Assembly: GCF_001649575.2 (NCBI RefSeq)
Contig: NC_051450.1
Span: 2,382,985-2,446,984, forward strand
Direction of reading: 5' to 3'
Length of the DNA stretch: 64,000 nucleotides
DNA from: Kryptolebias marmoratus
Lineage: Eukaryota; Chordata; Actinopteri; Cyprinodontiformes; Rivulidae
The position numbers and the translations under genes were made by a program. Positions 38,077 to 51,458 of this stretch are shown piece after piece. The notes beneath the pieces are model-generated. The model was given only the letters and a program-made list of their open reading frames with translations, was not told the origin of the DNA and searched no databases. Position 1 is the stretch's first letter; every line of letters starts with the position of its first letter.

Positions 38077-38210
38077 GTAGGTAGGTAGGTAGGTACATAT
38101 ATTTATATAGCACCTTTAAGCACAAGGCAACTCAAGGCAACTGTACATGGAAATACACCTGGAAGAGCACCTGGGGTAAAACTTGTGCCAAAACAAACAT
38201 GCAGATTTGC
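38077..38210. repeat. (GTAG)n and dispersed repeat fragment
   Basis: A four- to five-unit gtag tandem (38077-38095) is followed by atttatatagcacctttaag and a caaggcaactcaaggcaact segment, resembling a widespread fish repeat. The family is not assigned. Confidence 0.45.
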
Positions 38211-39831
38211 GACTGCCTCACAAGATCATAAAATGGATTGGTCAGGGCCGGGTTAACAATGATTGTCTTTGCTGTGGGTCAGAGTGCTAGTGGAAATTGG
38301 ACTTGAAGGCAAGGGAGCAGCTGAAAGACTAAGAAGAAGTAAAAAGCGTGCTTCAGTGCTTATGTGTTAGCACCCGTTTAAATAAAAAAGTTGAGCAAAA
38401 TGTGTCAATCTCTGAAATTTGCTTAGTGTCACACTTGGGCTGGAAAAGACCTCACTGAAGTGGACATGGCAAAAGAGATAGTGCCACTGTTAACCCTGAC
38501 CCTCCCTTGTCCACTTACAAACCCATCTCTGTCTCAATTACTCTTCAGAATGAGTAAGTTTGAAGGGAGGTCCACCATGTCACACTACAAAACATCTTTT
38601 ATTCCAAAGCCCTGCTTGTCATGTCTTTGTGAGGTTAGTGTTGCTACACTGAGCACACCTGTGAAAATACTTTCAGGGTGTTTGAGCGTAGATGTCGTTT
38701 TAAGTTAGGAGGGGCACACTGAGCTTTTGTGAACAATGCAGTCTGATGGTATAGGTCACATCTGGCGTGGCGATGCAGCAGTGAACATTGGAGTGCCTAG
38801 TTAGAGGCTGGTGGTAAATGTGTGCTCAAGGTCACTTCTTTTTCTTTCTCTTAACATCCTGCCATAAATTTAGCTGTTTGTGTAAAAGCAGCCTACAAGC
38901 TGCACTGTGGTCAAACTGTCTGTTTTATTGCAGATGAAATGCAACTGCTGGTGTTCGTGGTGTGTCAGACCTTTTATTTTTCGCAAATCCACATTTTTTT
39001 CCAACCCTTTTCTCAACATGGCGATGAGTCTTTTAAAACAAGACACCAACCAGTGAGGCAATAAAAAAATACGGAAAGGAACAGAAACCAAGTTTGAGAG
39101 CAAGAAATCAGCATTCACAACTAAAGCTTTAATATATTTGCAGAGAAGCTCCCTGTCAACACAGATGAAAACTCACAAGCTGCATGTGTGCATGGTCAAT
39201 GCCACACAAAGGCGTGATAGTTATCAGAGAAAGCCACTTGAGCAGACTTTGCCACAAAGCATCCTGGGTTTACTGAGGGGAGCTGGGGAAAGACCCCCTA
39301 CATGGATGCTCCAGATGAAAAAGATGATTATCTCGCCTCTGGGAGCAGCTTGAGCATGCTGTCTCTCTTGCCGCTCCATTTTATTTTTCACTTGTATGCA
39401 GCCAGGGACACAAAATCTGACAATAGTGAGGTTTGTCCTTGGCTTGATCTCAGTCAGGATAATTCAGTGAGAACACTCAGTAAAACTGGAACAAAAACTG
39501 TCTTTCTTAAACAGACAAAATGAGGATGCTACAGAAAGGTATGAGAGACAAACGAAAACAAAAACAGAATTCTTGGCAAAAGTATTTAGGAAGACTGGAA
39601 GACCAGGTTTGCTGATCGTTAGAAACCTAAATTAAAGAAATAACCATCAGAAATTCCTGTTTGAGACAGCTCTGAGTGGCAGAATACAGTATGTCTGCAT
39701 TAAGGCCCCCTTCACACTGGATGATGACCTTTTTATGCTCTCCTTGATATTCATGACCTAATAGAATGTAGATCATGGAAAAGTAGGAAATCATTTCATT
39801 GTGAAGGAAGTCATGATGCTGCTACACTCTT

Positions 39832-39985
39832 AAGGTAGTATCTCAATGGGCTGATAGCGTTGGAGACTAGTTGGTGATTCAACATTATGAGAAAATGCGC
39901 AAATTTTCAGTTGTGGTCTCACTGACTTATGAGTGTTTGGAACTAATTGACAAGCAATCCATGCAGCCATGTTTTGCACAAGCAC
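39832..39985 (+). mobile_element. Truncated copy of the 12.7-kb TIR element
   Basis: It starts aaggtagtatctcaatggg, almost identical to the left TIR at 12733, then follows the same body (ggtgattcaacatt, gtggtctcactgacttatga, gagtgtttgg, atgcagccatg). The right end and right TIR are absent. Confidence 0.65.
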
Positions 39986-41960
39986 TTTTTGAAAAAACAA
40001 AACAAAAAAAAACTAGCTTATTTTTGTGTTTACGGTTTTACATATTTGAATAGTAAAAGCAAGAATTCATATCTATAGAAACAAAATTAATAAAACAAAC
40101 AAACTAATGAAATGAAAATAAGGAAATGACTAAGTTGAAATAAGATAAAAAAAATACATTTGTTTCCATTAAAATAAGACACTAAAGTAAAAAAGAACAA
40201 ATCTAATTAAATTGCAATTTAAAAAAGCCAAATCTAGAAGTATGATAAAACTACGATAAACAGATAAGTTGCACACAGTGAAGACACATCCAAAACCTTA
40301 TTTTTTCTCTGCACAGACAAGTACTAATGTTTGACCAGAAGTAAGTACAAAAGGGTCGAAAGATTTAATTAAGAGTTAAGATGGTTTGGTCTGGTCAGGC
40401 TGGAAGTTACTCTAATAGATGAAGCATGAAGTTTAAAGCTAATAATCAGAGGAAATTCAACAGTTATTTACATCACTACAGCTTTACGCCCGTTTCTCTT
40501 TTTTTTTTCTTTTTTCAAAGAAGAGACTTTTATCTATTGTTTTTCCCCTCAAAATATCTGACATTCTACCAAATGTGGCAAAGTTAAGTGCAGAACTGTA
40601 ATGTCCAAGGAATGCTGTCTCTCGGTAAAATCTCTCCGTTTTCTCAGAGTAAATACAAGGGAAGCTGTGAAATTAATGGTGCCTACTGTTCTCCAAGGCC
40701 ACACTTTAGCTGCTACGTTAAATGTCAACTCTCTTTTGAGTCAAAACGTCGCTCGCCATGGCTTTCAAGTCGGGAAGAAAGAAAATCAATATGACTCTTC
40801 AGCCCCTCACTCAACACACCAATGGACAGACTCAAGTGGGCCTGATGGTCTTCAATTAGGGGCCCGGCAAGATGCCTGAGTGACGCTGGAAAAAGCAGTT
40901 TGCCACATTCATTTGAGCTACAGTGACTGCAGCACAGTGGCTGTATCCAGTGATAACTCCCTGCAATTTTGGTTTCTATTGGCCCCATCTGCACCCATCA
41001 CACCAGCTGCTTGACTACCATGAAAATGATGTTATCCTGGGTACATTTTTGCCACTAATGGCTCCAAATAATTGCCCTGAACGACAGCACTACTATTTTG
41101 TTTTGATGTTGTGTATACTTGTCTTAAGCATAGCTTGGACCAGCATTTGAGCCTGCAAATCCTTGTTGCCTGTTCCTTTTTACGCTTGTAAAAAAATACT
41201 TTATTTATTTTTAACATGTCAGTCATTCTCAAATCATAATCTTGTGCTCATGATGCTTATGAGGTAGCTACCTTGAGAAATGTGTTAATGCCCCTCATCA
41301 GCTGAAAAGCAGCTGTCTAGGGAGCTGTGCATAAATATTTTGACTTTCCCCTGTGTAAAATTATGCGCCTGTGTTGATGTATGCACAGTCATTGCTTCCC
41401 CCTTCCATCATTCAAGCTGTAGTTTTGCTTGAGCACCTCTCAAGTGTTTCACATACACGGTTTGATGAAGGCTTATGTGTTTGTGTGTGTGAGGGAAGGA
41501 GGCAGGGAGAAGTTCTTGTTTTTTCAGCATGAATCAAAGTATTTATTCATTGATCCTCAACTCTAGTGATTGAGGCCTTTTATTTCTGCTTACAGAGTTG
41601 GATCCAGATGTTCCAAGAGTTTTAAATTTAACACATACACAATGATGCAGTGTGATGTTTTGCCTAATAAAAGGGAAGAAAAAATCAGAGAGGTACAGAG
41701 TAGAGTTGAAAGATGCAGATGTTTCTTCTTGGGGAGAGAAGAGCCATTGAGGTGGTCCCACAGCTGTATGCCATAGATAGTCCTGGTCTCAGTAGAGCAG
41801 CTGGGAAACAGAGCTTCTCAATACCCACCATAAGAAAAGTAATTCAAACAGATCACTTTCACAACTGCTATTGAAATTAATTATCTCTTCTTGTTTTGTA
41901 CCTGTCTTATCCCATCATCTCACTCACCCTTTAATTTCCTATTGTTTTTCTTTCCTGCAG

Positions 41961-42188
41961 GTCCTGAGTGCTCCAGGAACTTTACCTCCAACAGTGGCGT
42001 CATAAAGTCACCAGGGTTCCCAGAGAAATATCCCAACAACTTAGACTGCACTTTTATGATCTTTGCCCCAAAAATGTCGGAAATCATTTTGGAGTTTGAG
42101 AGCTTTGAGCTGGAGCCCGATACAACGCCCCCGACGGGTGTATTCTGCCGCTACGACCGGCTTGAGATCTGGGACGGATTTCCCGGAG
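41961..42188 (+). CDS. nrp1: nrp1 coding exon 4: CUB a2, first part
   Basis: It encodes the last two bases of Gly142 through Gly217 and one base of codon 218. It begins PECSRNFTS, holding the N-glycosylation sequon at N148, and continues GVIKSPGFPEKYP, KMSEIILEFESFELEPD and FCRYDRLEIWDGF. C145-C171 and C204 (pairing with C226 in exon 5) are the CUB cysteines. E193 and D207 are two of the three a2 calcium ligands known from NRP1 structures. The a2 domain helps a1 dock semaphorin and plexin. The acceptor is cctgcag (41960) and the donor is GGAG|gtgagc at 42189 (phase 1). Confidence 0.96.
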
Positions 42189-42528
42189 GTGAGCAAGCAT
42201 TCCGGTTCAGATTGAGCTGTGCACTTTTTTTTCATGTACATTGAAATTGTGTTTTGTGAATATGTAAAAGCCTAACATAATACAGTATTCCTAATAAATA
42301 AAGGTCTCTGGCCTGTGTTGCTGTTAAGCTAATATCTGTAGCTAGGTTGGTTTAGACACTGAATATTTTGAAAACTGAAATTTTCTGTTGCCTCTGCACC
42401 TCTCCTCTGCACACAAGTTTTTTGAGAAATAAACGACTATTTTTAAAACAAATGTGCATGTTCTCGCCACCTATTGGCGTGCCATTGGCATTTCAGTATT
42501 TTGTTAGAGTTGTATGGGCAGATAAACT

Positions 42529-42566
<38 letters not shown>

Positions 42567-44963
42567 TATATTTGGTTTTGTGTAGATGGGGCCTCATTTA
42601 CTGTATATTCTAGGAGAAATGAACAGTTTTCTGTTTTAACCAGAATATGCATAGGTTTTTATAGTTGTCATTGCTCCTTGCTAAACACTACCTGATCACA
42701 AATGCCTCCTACCATTCCTTTTACTGAGGCTCACAATTTGTTAGGGCAGATACATTTGGGAGTCCAAGGTCTAATCTTGGATGTTATGTTTGACATTTTG
42801 GTTTGACAGTCACATTTTGCAGGAAATGACTCAAAAAGGAATTTCCTTCACAAGTTTCCTTGTGTTTCCCACTAATGAGGGGAAACAAAGATAGTCATTC
42901 TATTAAAGCTAAACCTGATAAGGGCCACCATCTGCTGGTTGTGGGGTTGAACAAAACCTGCAGGACTTACAAAGACTCACACACAATCATATGTTGCCCT
43001 AAAACAGTATTCAAAATCCATTCATCCTAAAAATCAGCAGGTGAAGGATGAGGTAAGGGGGGGCAGTGTTCAAAGCCTGCTTCCACAGCCTGAGATTAGC
43101 CTTTTAACTCAGTGAGTGAAATCACATCTTGAAGTCTTTCTGCCGGCGATTCCAATGCAGGGTGCAGAAAAGATGAAAGCCTTTCTCCCCCATCAGAGAC
43201 TGAAAACTGAAAGATTTTGATCTGGCTGTATTCACCTCCGTGCTCTCATCAGTATTCTCTGCTTTTGCGTCCCAGGTGATAAGGTTGAAGTGTTAATCAC
43301 AGCTTCTCTTCAAGCGAGTTTACTTAAAGTTCACATCTCTGAAGATGTTAACTTCGCAGAGGTGACCTTTGATTCTTTGGAAAGTGGCTCATTTGTATGT
43401 TCTCCCCTTGAGGTTCAGGATGTTTCATTTCCAAGATATGTGTTGATTGAAGAGACTGTCAAAGACTCAAAAAGATGAGAACACACCTCATTATTATCAC
43501 CTTTTGAAACATAATTTTTACGCAAGACCATAAGGACACGTAAAAGAAAGATTTTCTGTGCTTACCTATTAAAATTCAGAGATTTAACAGTTCAAGTGTG
43601 AACCAAAAGAAGTTGAATAGACACATTTCCAACAGTGAGCCTGTTCAGGGCAGAAACTGGACACTAGCATTTTTGTGGCATCACACCTTTTGAAGGTTGC
43701 TGTATGTGACAGACAGTGCTGTATAAAGATAAGCCACAGGAGGAAAATAGCATGTTGCCTTTTTGCCAGGCGGTTCCTGTTGTGCTGGCTGGATCGATAG
43801 TGCATTAGCGCAGAAGGCATGCTAGCAGCTGGTGTGTGCTGAGGTGAGATGTCCAGGCTAGCAGCAAGGGAATTCATACTTCCTTGTTTCCCCACATCTC
43901 AAAGTACAGCTCACTGGACATACGCTGTAGAAGAAAGAACCCTACTTCCTTCTCCCCCTTCCCTGAAGATAGGGAAAGCAGGCAGGACACCGAGTTCATA
44001 GCGAAGTTCTTTAAAATTTTATAGAGCTGTGGAGTCATGCAGATAATCCAGTGGATAGCTTGTTTTTTTTTTTCTTTAGACTACAGGCCTTAAAGTTGTG
44101 CCACAGTCTCCCAGACGTATACAAGGCACCTGGTTTATGAAGATTAATCTGACTCGTCACACCACTGGCCCATAAGTCCCTGCAGGCTGGCCTTTGCCTT
44201 TCATGTCAGAGCTGGGCTGGACGTGGCATGTTTTGGATGACAGGAGGCCGAGGGGAGGCAGGACTGTCACTCACTGCTGATCACAGCATTACTAATCACA
44301 GATAAGCTGCAGGTCCCCACGCACTGACGGGAACACACACTCATAAATGTGCATGGATCACAGCACACATCAGAGACAAGGAGCAAGGTCACTGTGCTCT
44401 CTTGCTCTGACTTGCTACCGTCACTCTTTTACCAGATTTCTGTCTTTCCCTTCTTCTTTTTGTTTGTCACTTGTTGTGTTCCCCCCATTCTTCTCAGCCT
44501 CCTTAGCAGAGCATGCTCCTCTTGTGCGTTTATTGCTTTCTGTCTTTTAATACCCCCTTATTGTCCCAGTCCAGTCTTTACTTGTTTGGTCTCCTTCACA
44601 AAACCCACTGGGCCATGGCTGTATCTGCCTGAAGCCTAAGAAAATGAGTTTGGGTACTGGCAGTTTGTGGTATTTACAGCCAGTAAAGAGACAAAGACTG
44701 TGACCTGCCCCACACCACAGGTTCTCCTTTGCTTTTTTAGTCTGAAGGGAGAGCAGGATTGGAATGCTGGGGAGTTTCTCTCATGCCTCTTTATGGGGTT
44801 GGTCCCATACCTCAATGACACACTAGTTTTAACACTTCCACAGGGGGAGTTAGTAGTTAAACCCATATGTGACATGACCGTGGCAAACAAACAAATATTG
44901 AGTTAAGCCAAGTCTAACCCAAGAAATAATATTTGTGGTTTGATCCCTTTTGTCTCTCTCCAG
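42189..44963 (+). other. nrp1 intron 4 (2.8 kb)
   Basis: Donor gtgagc, acceptor tctctccag. It includes an (AT)n tract at 42532-42560. No other element is recognised. Confidence 0.85.
42532..42560. repeat. (AT)n microsatellite
   Basis: About 14 AT units in intron 4. Confidence 0.95.
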
Positions 44964-45119
44964 TTGGGTCTTACGTTGGAAGGTACTGCGGGCAGAACAC
45001 GCCGGGCAGGATCATCTCCTACACAGGCATTTTGGCACTGACAATCAACACCGACAGCGCCATCGCCAAGGAGGGCTTTTCTGCAAACTTTACAGTCATC
45101 GAAAGAACTGTTCCAGAGG
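44964..45119 (+). CDS. nrp1: nrp1 coding exon 5: CUB a2, second part
   Basis: It encodes Val218 through Glu269 and one base of codon 270. The sequence VGSYVGRYCGQNTPGRI, a TGILALTINTDSAIAKEGFS segment and ANFTVIERTVPE match vertebrate NRP1 a2 and the a2-b1 linker. C226 completes the second CUB disulfide. D248 (in NTDSA) is the third calcium ligand, so the site is complete. N259 (NFT) is a conserved glycosylation sequon. The acceptor is ctctccag (44963) and the donor is GAGG|gtgagc at 45120 (phase 1). Confidence 0.96.
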
Positions 45120-48100
45120 GTGAGCTGGAAAATCATGCAAGGAAAAAAGAAAAAAAGATGAGGATGTGAATTACGCTGCGGAAAAAAAAAGATGAGGATG
45201 TAAGGAAGCAAGGAACTCAAGTAATCAGGAAACATTGGAACAAAACTCCATATTTAAGGTAGAAATCACAATAAATCCAGAGAGGTTAGTCCAATGAGGA
45301 AAACTAAGAGGAAATTGAACTGGAATTGGCAAGCTGTAAAAGAATTACAGGCTTGAAATTAAACACCATAGATACATTATTCCAAGCAAAAAACCAACAT
45401 TGTTCTTTTTTTCTAATTCCCGCTAGTTTTTAACCAAAGTTTTTATAGTGACTGTCCTGCCATTTTGAATTGAAGTTCTGAACAATTTATTTAATATTTT
45501 ATCTGTGGTTTGGAAACTTAGAGTTTAATTTTGACCGGATTTGCAAGCGGCAAACGGCTAGCTTGAATTCAGCTAAAACCAAAGTAGGTTGCTGCCATCC
45601 TAAAACTGTTTAAACATTGCAGTTCATGCAGATGTTATTTTCTAAACTTTTACACTGCCATAAAGTTCATGTTACGTTGTTATTCAAGCAAAAAAATATA
45701 ATGATCTTTGGGATGGAAGTGCCTTAAGACTGAACTTTAAGTGCTACATCTCACCACTTTTTGTGCTTCCAAATTAATAACAATAAATGTTCATGTAAAT
45801 AATGGCATATTAAAACTTGACAGCTGTGTAAAAGGTGAAAATCTGCTTTCTGTGGTTTAGAGGACCAACCTTTACAAGTTGGCTTCTTGACTGGGTCCAA
45901 AAGATAGCTTCCTCATCAGTAACAACCCTGGACACAAACCTATGCACACCCTAAGGGCTTTTACATGCTGCTTTATTGTCATGGGACACGACCTCCCTGA
46001 CCCTGTTTTGCAAACCACTCCATCTAAACATTTCATTAAGGAAGACGAGCTCTGGTAAGAGTTGTAAATCTGTCCAGCAGCTAGACCACCCTATGCACAA
46101 GGACTCACACACACTGTTAGTCTCTGAATAGCAACAAAGGTGGATGACTTTCAGCAAGTCCACTAATCATCGCCAAAAGGGATTTTGCCATGCCCAAAGG
46201 GAAGACCAACACTATTAGTGCATATGTGTGCACACACAACAAGTAAAACAAGGCTGTCTCAGACTAATGAGTACAGCCATAACCATGAATGTGGTTTCTT
46301 CTGTAATAGCAGCGTTTTTAATCACAAATCTAAGATAAAATTACACAAGTCAACTTTTCACATTTACCAAAAGGAGGCTCTGCTGAAATATCTGACCTGC
46401 AATCAGTAAATACTTTGGCTGAAGAGTAAGTTGCTTGGTCTTACATCATCAACTTAGATGCATCTGAGAAAAAAAAAAGTTTCCAAAGTTTGCCTTTGAG
46501 TTTCCAGGCTTGTACCAACTGAATCATTCATAATCCCCTTATGCATAATACACAGAGGATTTTCTTGCTTCTACACAATGAGGAGAAGGGTACATTCTAG
46601 CTGAAAACCACTGATGAGAAGTGATAAGGTGCTTAAAAGAGGCCTTATTTTTTGCTCTTCCACATTTTTCTTGTTCTTATTCCCTCCATTCACACTATAT
46701 AATCTCAGCTATGGAGCCTGACCATTCTTGGTAACCCACATGATCAGATACCCTCAGCATGAAACAAACGCCTCTTTGTGGTTTTGTTTAAAATCCTGTC
46801 TGAGTAAAAACCTTTGTCTGTAGCCGACTTTTAATTTTTCTGAACGAGTGCGGAGAGTAAGATCAGAGAGGTGCTAGACGGTTTTGTCAGTTTCACACGG
46901 AGACTCTGACATACTTGCATGTGTGAGCACTTTCGTATGCAGTTGTGCAATAACACTTTAAAATGCACACATACACACATGATGACCCATTGACTGAGGG
47001 TGTATCGGCAGTATGGCAGATGGGGATACCATCTGTGTTAGCTCTCCGGCAGCAACCACATAGCACTTCACTTCTCGTCTGAGACCCATCTACACAACTC
47101 CAGAAATTCTTTTAATCTGTTGGGTTTTTTTCTGTTAAATTTTTTTTCTTCATCTATGCAAAACTAACACAAATGCTAAAATACCCGTTTTATGCCACTA
47201 GGCAGTGAGAATGTCCACATTAACAACAAATCAAAGTACAGGGACAGAACATTTTCAGCTTCCAAAACAATTGTTGCTCTTTTTTTTCCTTTCATACCAT
47301 CCAGAAAGTTTCCTCTCAGTTCTTAACTATTTTAGCATACAATCAAAGTTTAATAGTAACAGGAAAAGCACGACAGACAAAGAAAACACAGTAAATATGT
47401 TAACATATTTGTTTTGGTTTATAGGACATTGGTTTTCAAAAGTTCCATATTTCGAGTCCAAATAGATCCACCAAAAAATGTCCACATTTTATTTAGAATT
47501 CCATTCATAGAAAAATGATATTTAAACCATAAAAGCATGATTTCTTTACATGGATGTGCAAAAGTGCTCATTTACACTTCTTTGTGTCATTGTGGTGACA
47601 TTGTAAGGAATTGCCTGGATCAAGAGGTCATTTTTTTCATTCCAAAGCTTTTTTTCTACATTGGGGTCAGCATGTCTGACCTGCAGTGGTTAAAAAGGCT
47701 GACCCTGGACTGACCCAGCAGAGTCTATAGCCACAGAGCTCAGGATATCTCGAAACGGTTGCCTCACATCAACATAAACAAGGGAAGTTACCTCCTAGTG
47801 TGGGTGCCTAAGCCATAGAATGTGATACATGGCCTTCAAATACAAATAATAAACCACAGCCAAAATTGTTACTCTTTGCAGAAGAGATAAACTGCCCTCC
47901 GGGAGGTGAGGCAAACACATCCAGTCAGTGGAAAAAAATAGCTGAAGTGAAAGTCACTCTGACGCCTAATATGAGCACAAACCTTACTGAATGTTTTATG
48001 AAGACATTTTTAATGTGGAACACTTTTATCCAGCTTCCCCAAAAAAAGTACTGAGAGAGAAACAGAAAGGATTTACTGAGGCATTGCTGATGTGCTCTTC

Positions 48101-48257
48101 TTTTCCAGTCTCCAGCACTGAGTGGGGGGTACATAAAAGGTGCATTCTGGCTACTTTGTGGTCACCTAAAATTCAGTGACAAGAAAGAGTCCTTTGTCTT
48201 TTTTTTGTTTTTAGTTTTGTTTTCTGTCTCATTTCTCCTTCTTCTTCTCCTTTGCAG
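45120..48257 (+). other. nrp1 intron 5 (3.1 kb)
   Basis: Donor gtgagc, acceptor tcctttgcag. It is unique AT-rich sequence with no gene or recognised repeat. A short direct repeat (ggaaaaaaaaagatgaggatg type) occurs just after the donor, at about 45140-45200. Confidence 0.85.
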
Positions 48258-48424
48258 ACTTTGACTGCAGTGATCCTTTGGGAATGGAGTCAGGGGAGAT
48301 AACATCAGACCAAATCCTGGCTTCCTCCCAATACAACCCAAGCTGGTCCCCAGAGCGCTCCAGACTCAACTACTATGAAAATGCCTGGACACCAGCAGAA
48401 GACTCAAACAAGGAGTGGATTCAG
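48258..48424 (+). CDS. nrp1: nrp1 coding exon 6: F5/8C domain b1, first part
   Basis: It encodes Asp270 through Gln325, ending on a codon boundary. The sequence DFDCSDPLGMESGEI, SDQILASSQYNPSWSPERSR and LNYYENAWTPAEDSNKEWIQ is a textbook discoidin/F5-8C start. C273 is the domain's first cysteine. Y295, W299, T314 and D318 correspond to human Y297, W301, T316 and D320, four of the residues lining the pocket that grips the C-terminal arginine of VEGF-A and processed semaphorins. The acceptor is ctttgcag (48257) and the donor is CAG|gtaatg at 48425 (phase 0). Confidence 0.96.
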
Positions 48425-48924
48425 GTAATGCTCTTTGTGTCATAAAGAGGAGATTATTTCCTCATTAAAGATGACTGCTTCCTGAAATGTAGTTCAGTAG
48501 AGGAAAATGGTTTTGGAAAAGTCTCCTTCTGTACAATTTTGGAGGTATTACATTGTCAGAGAAAGGATTGTCAAATTCAGTTACATATTGGGCCGAAATT
48601 AAAACCATAGTCCTAGCTGAGGGCCAATCTCAGTCACTATTTATTGAAAAAAGCCAAAAACTAACTTTGGTAAATTAACTTTTTTTCTGATGCAATATGT
48701 CAAGTTCTTCATAAAAAAATAATAAATAAAGAAACCTTTTCCCAAGACATAGAATTTAAAATAAACATCATTTACTGATTAAAGAAGAAAAGATAGAATC
48801 TAAAAGTAGACATCATTAGCAGTTATTTGTCAGATGGCATATTTTCTTTGCTGCAAGTTCAACAACAAAAGTTTGATTGGTCCCATTTGGATGTTTATTG
48901 TTGTCCATCCATGTAGAGTTTATA

Positions 48925-48925
48925 T

Positions 48926-48964
<39 letters not shown>

Positions 48965-48972
48965 GGGGGGGG
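48925..48972. repeat. Compound (GT)n-(GA)n-(G)n microsatellite
   Basis: Thirteen GT units change directly into seven GA units and then a G run. Confidence 0.95.
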
Positions 48973-49492
48973 TATATGGTGCCTTTTTTCGCCTTCCTCT
49001 TGCAGGTTCAGATTGTGTCTCATGGGCCTCACAAAAACACTAATAATTAAATCAGCAAGATGGACGCCACTTTTTGGTGGGCACACTTCACACAAACAAC
49101 AGAGTCATCCACCCATCTTCCTGCATCCTCTTTTCTCTCTGTCTTTCCATTCTACCTGATAACTTTTTATTTTCTTAAGAGCTGAAGCTGCCTCCAGGGA
49201 TGCTGTGATTTAATTCAAGCATCCTGCCAAACTTCACTCACTCACTCACACACACAAACAGGCTCAGGCTCTGTCATATTTTTTCAGTCACTTGGCTTAT
49301 CTACAAAACGTGATCATCACCAACAAAGGGAACTTTATGTGGCAAGATTAAGAATTAAGTTCCTTCCTCCCATGGTGGGAATAATACACAGACACAACCG
49401 TCACAAAAACTACTTAGATGCATTTGCAGATTCTTTTAATTTGTTAATCCAGAGCTTGTCACTCTTGTAAGTACCCACACTGTTTTTCTTTC

Positions 49493-49577
49493 TTTTCTTT
49501 TCTTTTCTTTTCTTTTCTTTTCTTTTCTTTTCTTTTCTTTTCTTTTCTTTTCTTTTCTTTTCTTTTCTTTTCTTTTC
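49493..49577. repeat. (TTTTC)17 pentanucleotide array
   Basis: Seventeen perfect copies; the minus strand is an all-purine tract. Lysine-rich open frames across it are artefacts. Confidence 0.95.
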
Positions 49578-51430
49578 CTTTTTAAATAGTTTTTCAGCCT
49601 TTTCTTTATTTCCAAAAGGTTTGGCTTTGGTGTATTCCTCAAGGGATGAATAATAGAGCTGACCCAAAGCCAAATATTTGCTTGGAGAGGGTCATAAGCA
49701 AGCTTTTCCTTTATTATTACGATGAAAATATTGTCCTCCTTCGTTCTAATTTCATCTCTGTGTGACCTTGTGTGTATGCACGTTTATGTGCATTCTCCCA
49801 TGGTCTAGTAGTGATGTGTCTGGTGTTCTGGGTGAGTGGGAGGGTTTGGCAGATCCCATGGTGTCCTGTAAAGTAACCCAGTGTGTGTCTGAGTGGATCA
49901 GAAAGAAACATGTCTGCCCTTACCTCTTTCTCTAGCAGCTGGATGCTATGTTGAATGAAATATTTGTCTCTCTGAGAAAAAAGGCCATTGTTCCTGTAAG
50001 TGCATTAAAAGGAAAAGGATAGCTTGTAAGGCTGCCCAAACAGAATCCACTTTTTGTTGGTGAAAACTGCACATGATTACACTGATTAGTTGTTGTTCCA
50101 GATTCTCCATGCTACAGTATTGATCATAGGATTCATTTTGGCACTAAATCTTGATTTTAAAGGCCATGTGTTTAAGTGGCTGTACTGATTTCCCAACAGT
50201 AATCAAAGAAAACAGTGAACCATGCTATTCTGAATTCCAATTTCAAAGGTACTGTAACAAAAGAGTCTGTGGCTGGCTAATGATTTATGTTTTCTGAGAA
50301 ATTTGATGCACATTCGCCAAACATTCTGAGCTGCAATTATCACAAGTGGCACTGGAAGTGTTTTCTATCTCATTCCTCTTTCATTCATTAAATCTGCTTG
50401 TTGTGGTGTTGCAACAAGCTCAGGCACCCTCTTGGCATGTATGCATCATCTCAATGCACCGTCATATCCACAGCAATGATTTTATAATAAATCTCATGAT
50501 CCTTTTCTGACTGCAGTTGCAGTCAGAGGATTTGCTGTCCTTCTTTTCTGAACTTAATCCAGATTTGTCATCTATTTTAATGCTGTCTGATTCTGATGTA
50601 TGGAGAGTAGGATAAACAAGATGCTGGAGTCTGTGGATTTTTCATTGGCTAATTAGATTGGTTTAGTGTGGTTCAGCATTAAACCACAAGTCATTAATTA
50701 GGCCATAGATGGACAGATGTCATTTGAGCGGATTTGTGGCTGCAGAGGAAGAAAAAACAAAGGTGTCAATCCCTTAAAACAATGCTACATTCCTTCTTTG
50801 TTGCTCCTTTTAAGAGTGTTTAATCCACTCTAATTCATGTTATCCTCTCACATACGATTTGAAAAATCAAATTTAAAAGTAGAAGCAGATTGGTGTGTGC
50901 TATCTGCCTGTTTGAGGCATTGTTTTCCCTGCAGCTGAGCAGTCCATTGTCCCTGCAGTGGCTTACAGCAACTCTGTCTTTATGAACTTACATGCCTGGT
51001 ACAGAAATATTTTCATGTTTGCAATACATTTGTCTGTAAGGAAAAAATATGATATGCTTACAGATTGGCGTAATGGCTCCTCTGGAACTTCAGGGGATTT
51101 GCTGACTTTGTGCAAAATGTCTTTATCAAAAATGTCAGAGGAAAGAGTTGATTGCCACCAAGAGTCACAAGAGCAACTATCCAATAACAGACTGAAAGAC
51201 TGAATCGCTATTAGGCAGCTACAATTGATTGCACATGCTCACAACATCAATAATTTAGACTGTTTTGGAGACTGCCCAACTGTCGATACCTGAAAGCCTT
51301 TTTATTGAGCATCTCATGTATATCTTATCACACATATGTATACACTGTATATATGTATATTTTGCTTTAATGGCTCCTGGCATTATTTTCAGCCTTTTTG
51401 TCAGGATGCATCATCCCTGACTTCTTCAAC

Positions 51431-51458
51431 GGTATTAAGGTATTAAGGTATTAAGGTG
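51431..51458. repeat. 8-bp tandem (ggtattaa), 3.5 copies
   Basis: A short perfect direct tandem in intron 6. Confidence 0.9.

Larger units (their letters stand above)
34087..41960 (+). other. nrp1 intron 3 (7.9 kb)
   Basis: Donor gtgagt, acceptor tttcctgcag. It is AT-rich, with one microsatellite-plus-repeat segment at 38.08-38.21 kb and a transposon fragment at 39.83 kb. Elsewhere nothing beyond unique non-coding sequence is seen. Confidence 0.85.

Noticed and set aside
44903..45235. 110-codon minus-strand open frame over exon 5
   Set aside because: Antisense shadow of the well-supported neuropilin exon 5.
49410..49673. Lysine-rich open frame (minus strand)
   Set aside because: Translation of the TTTTC pentanucleotide array.
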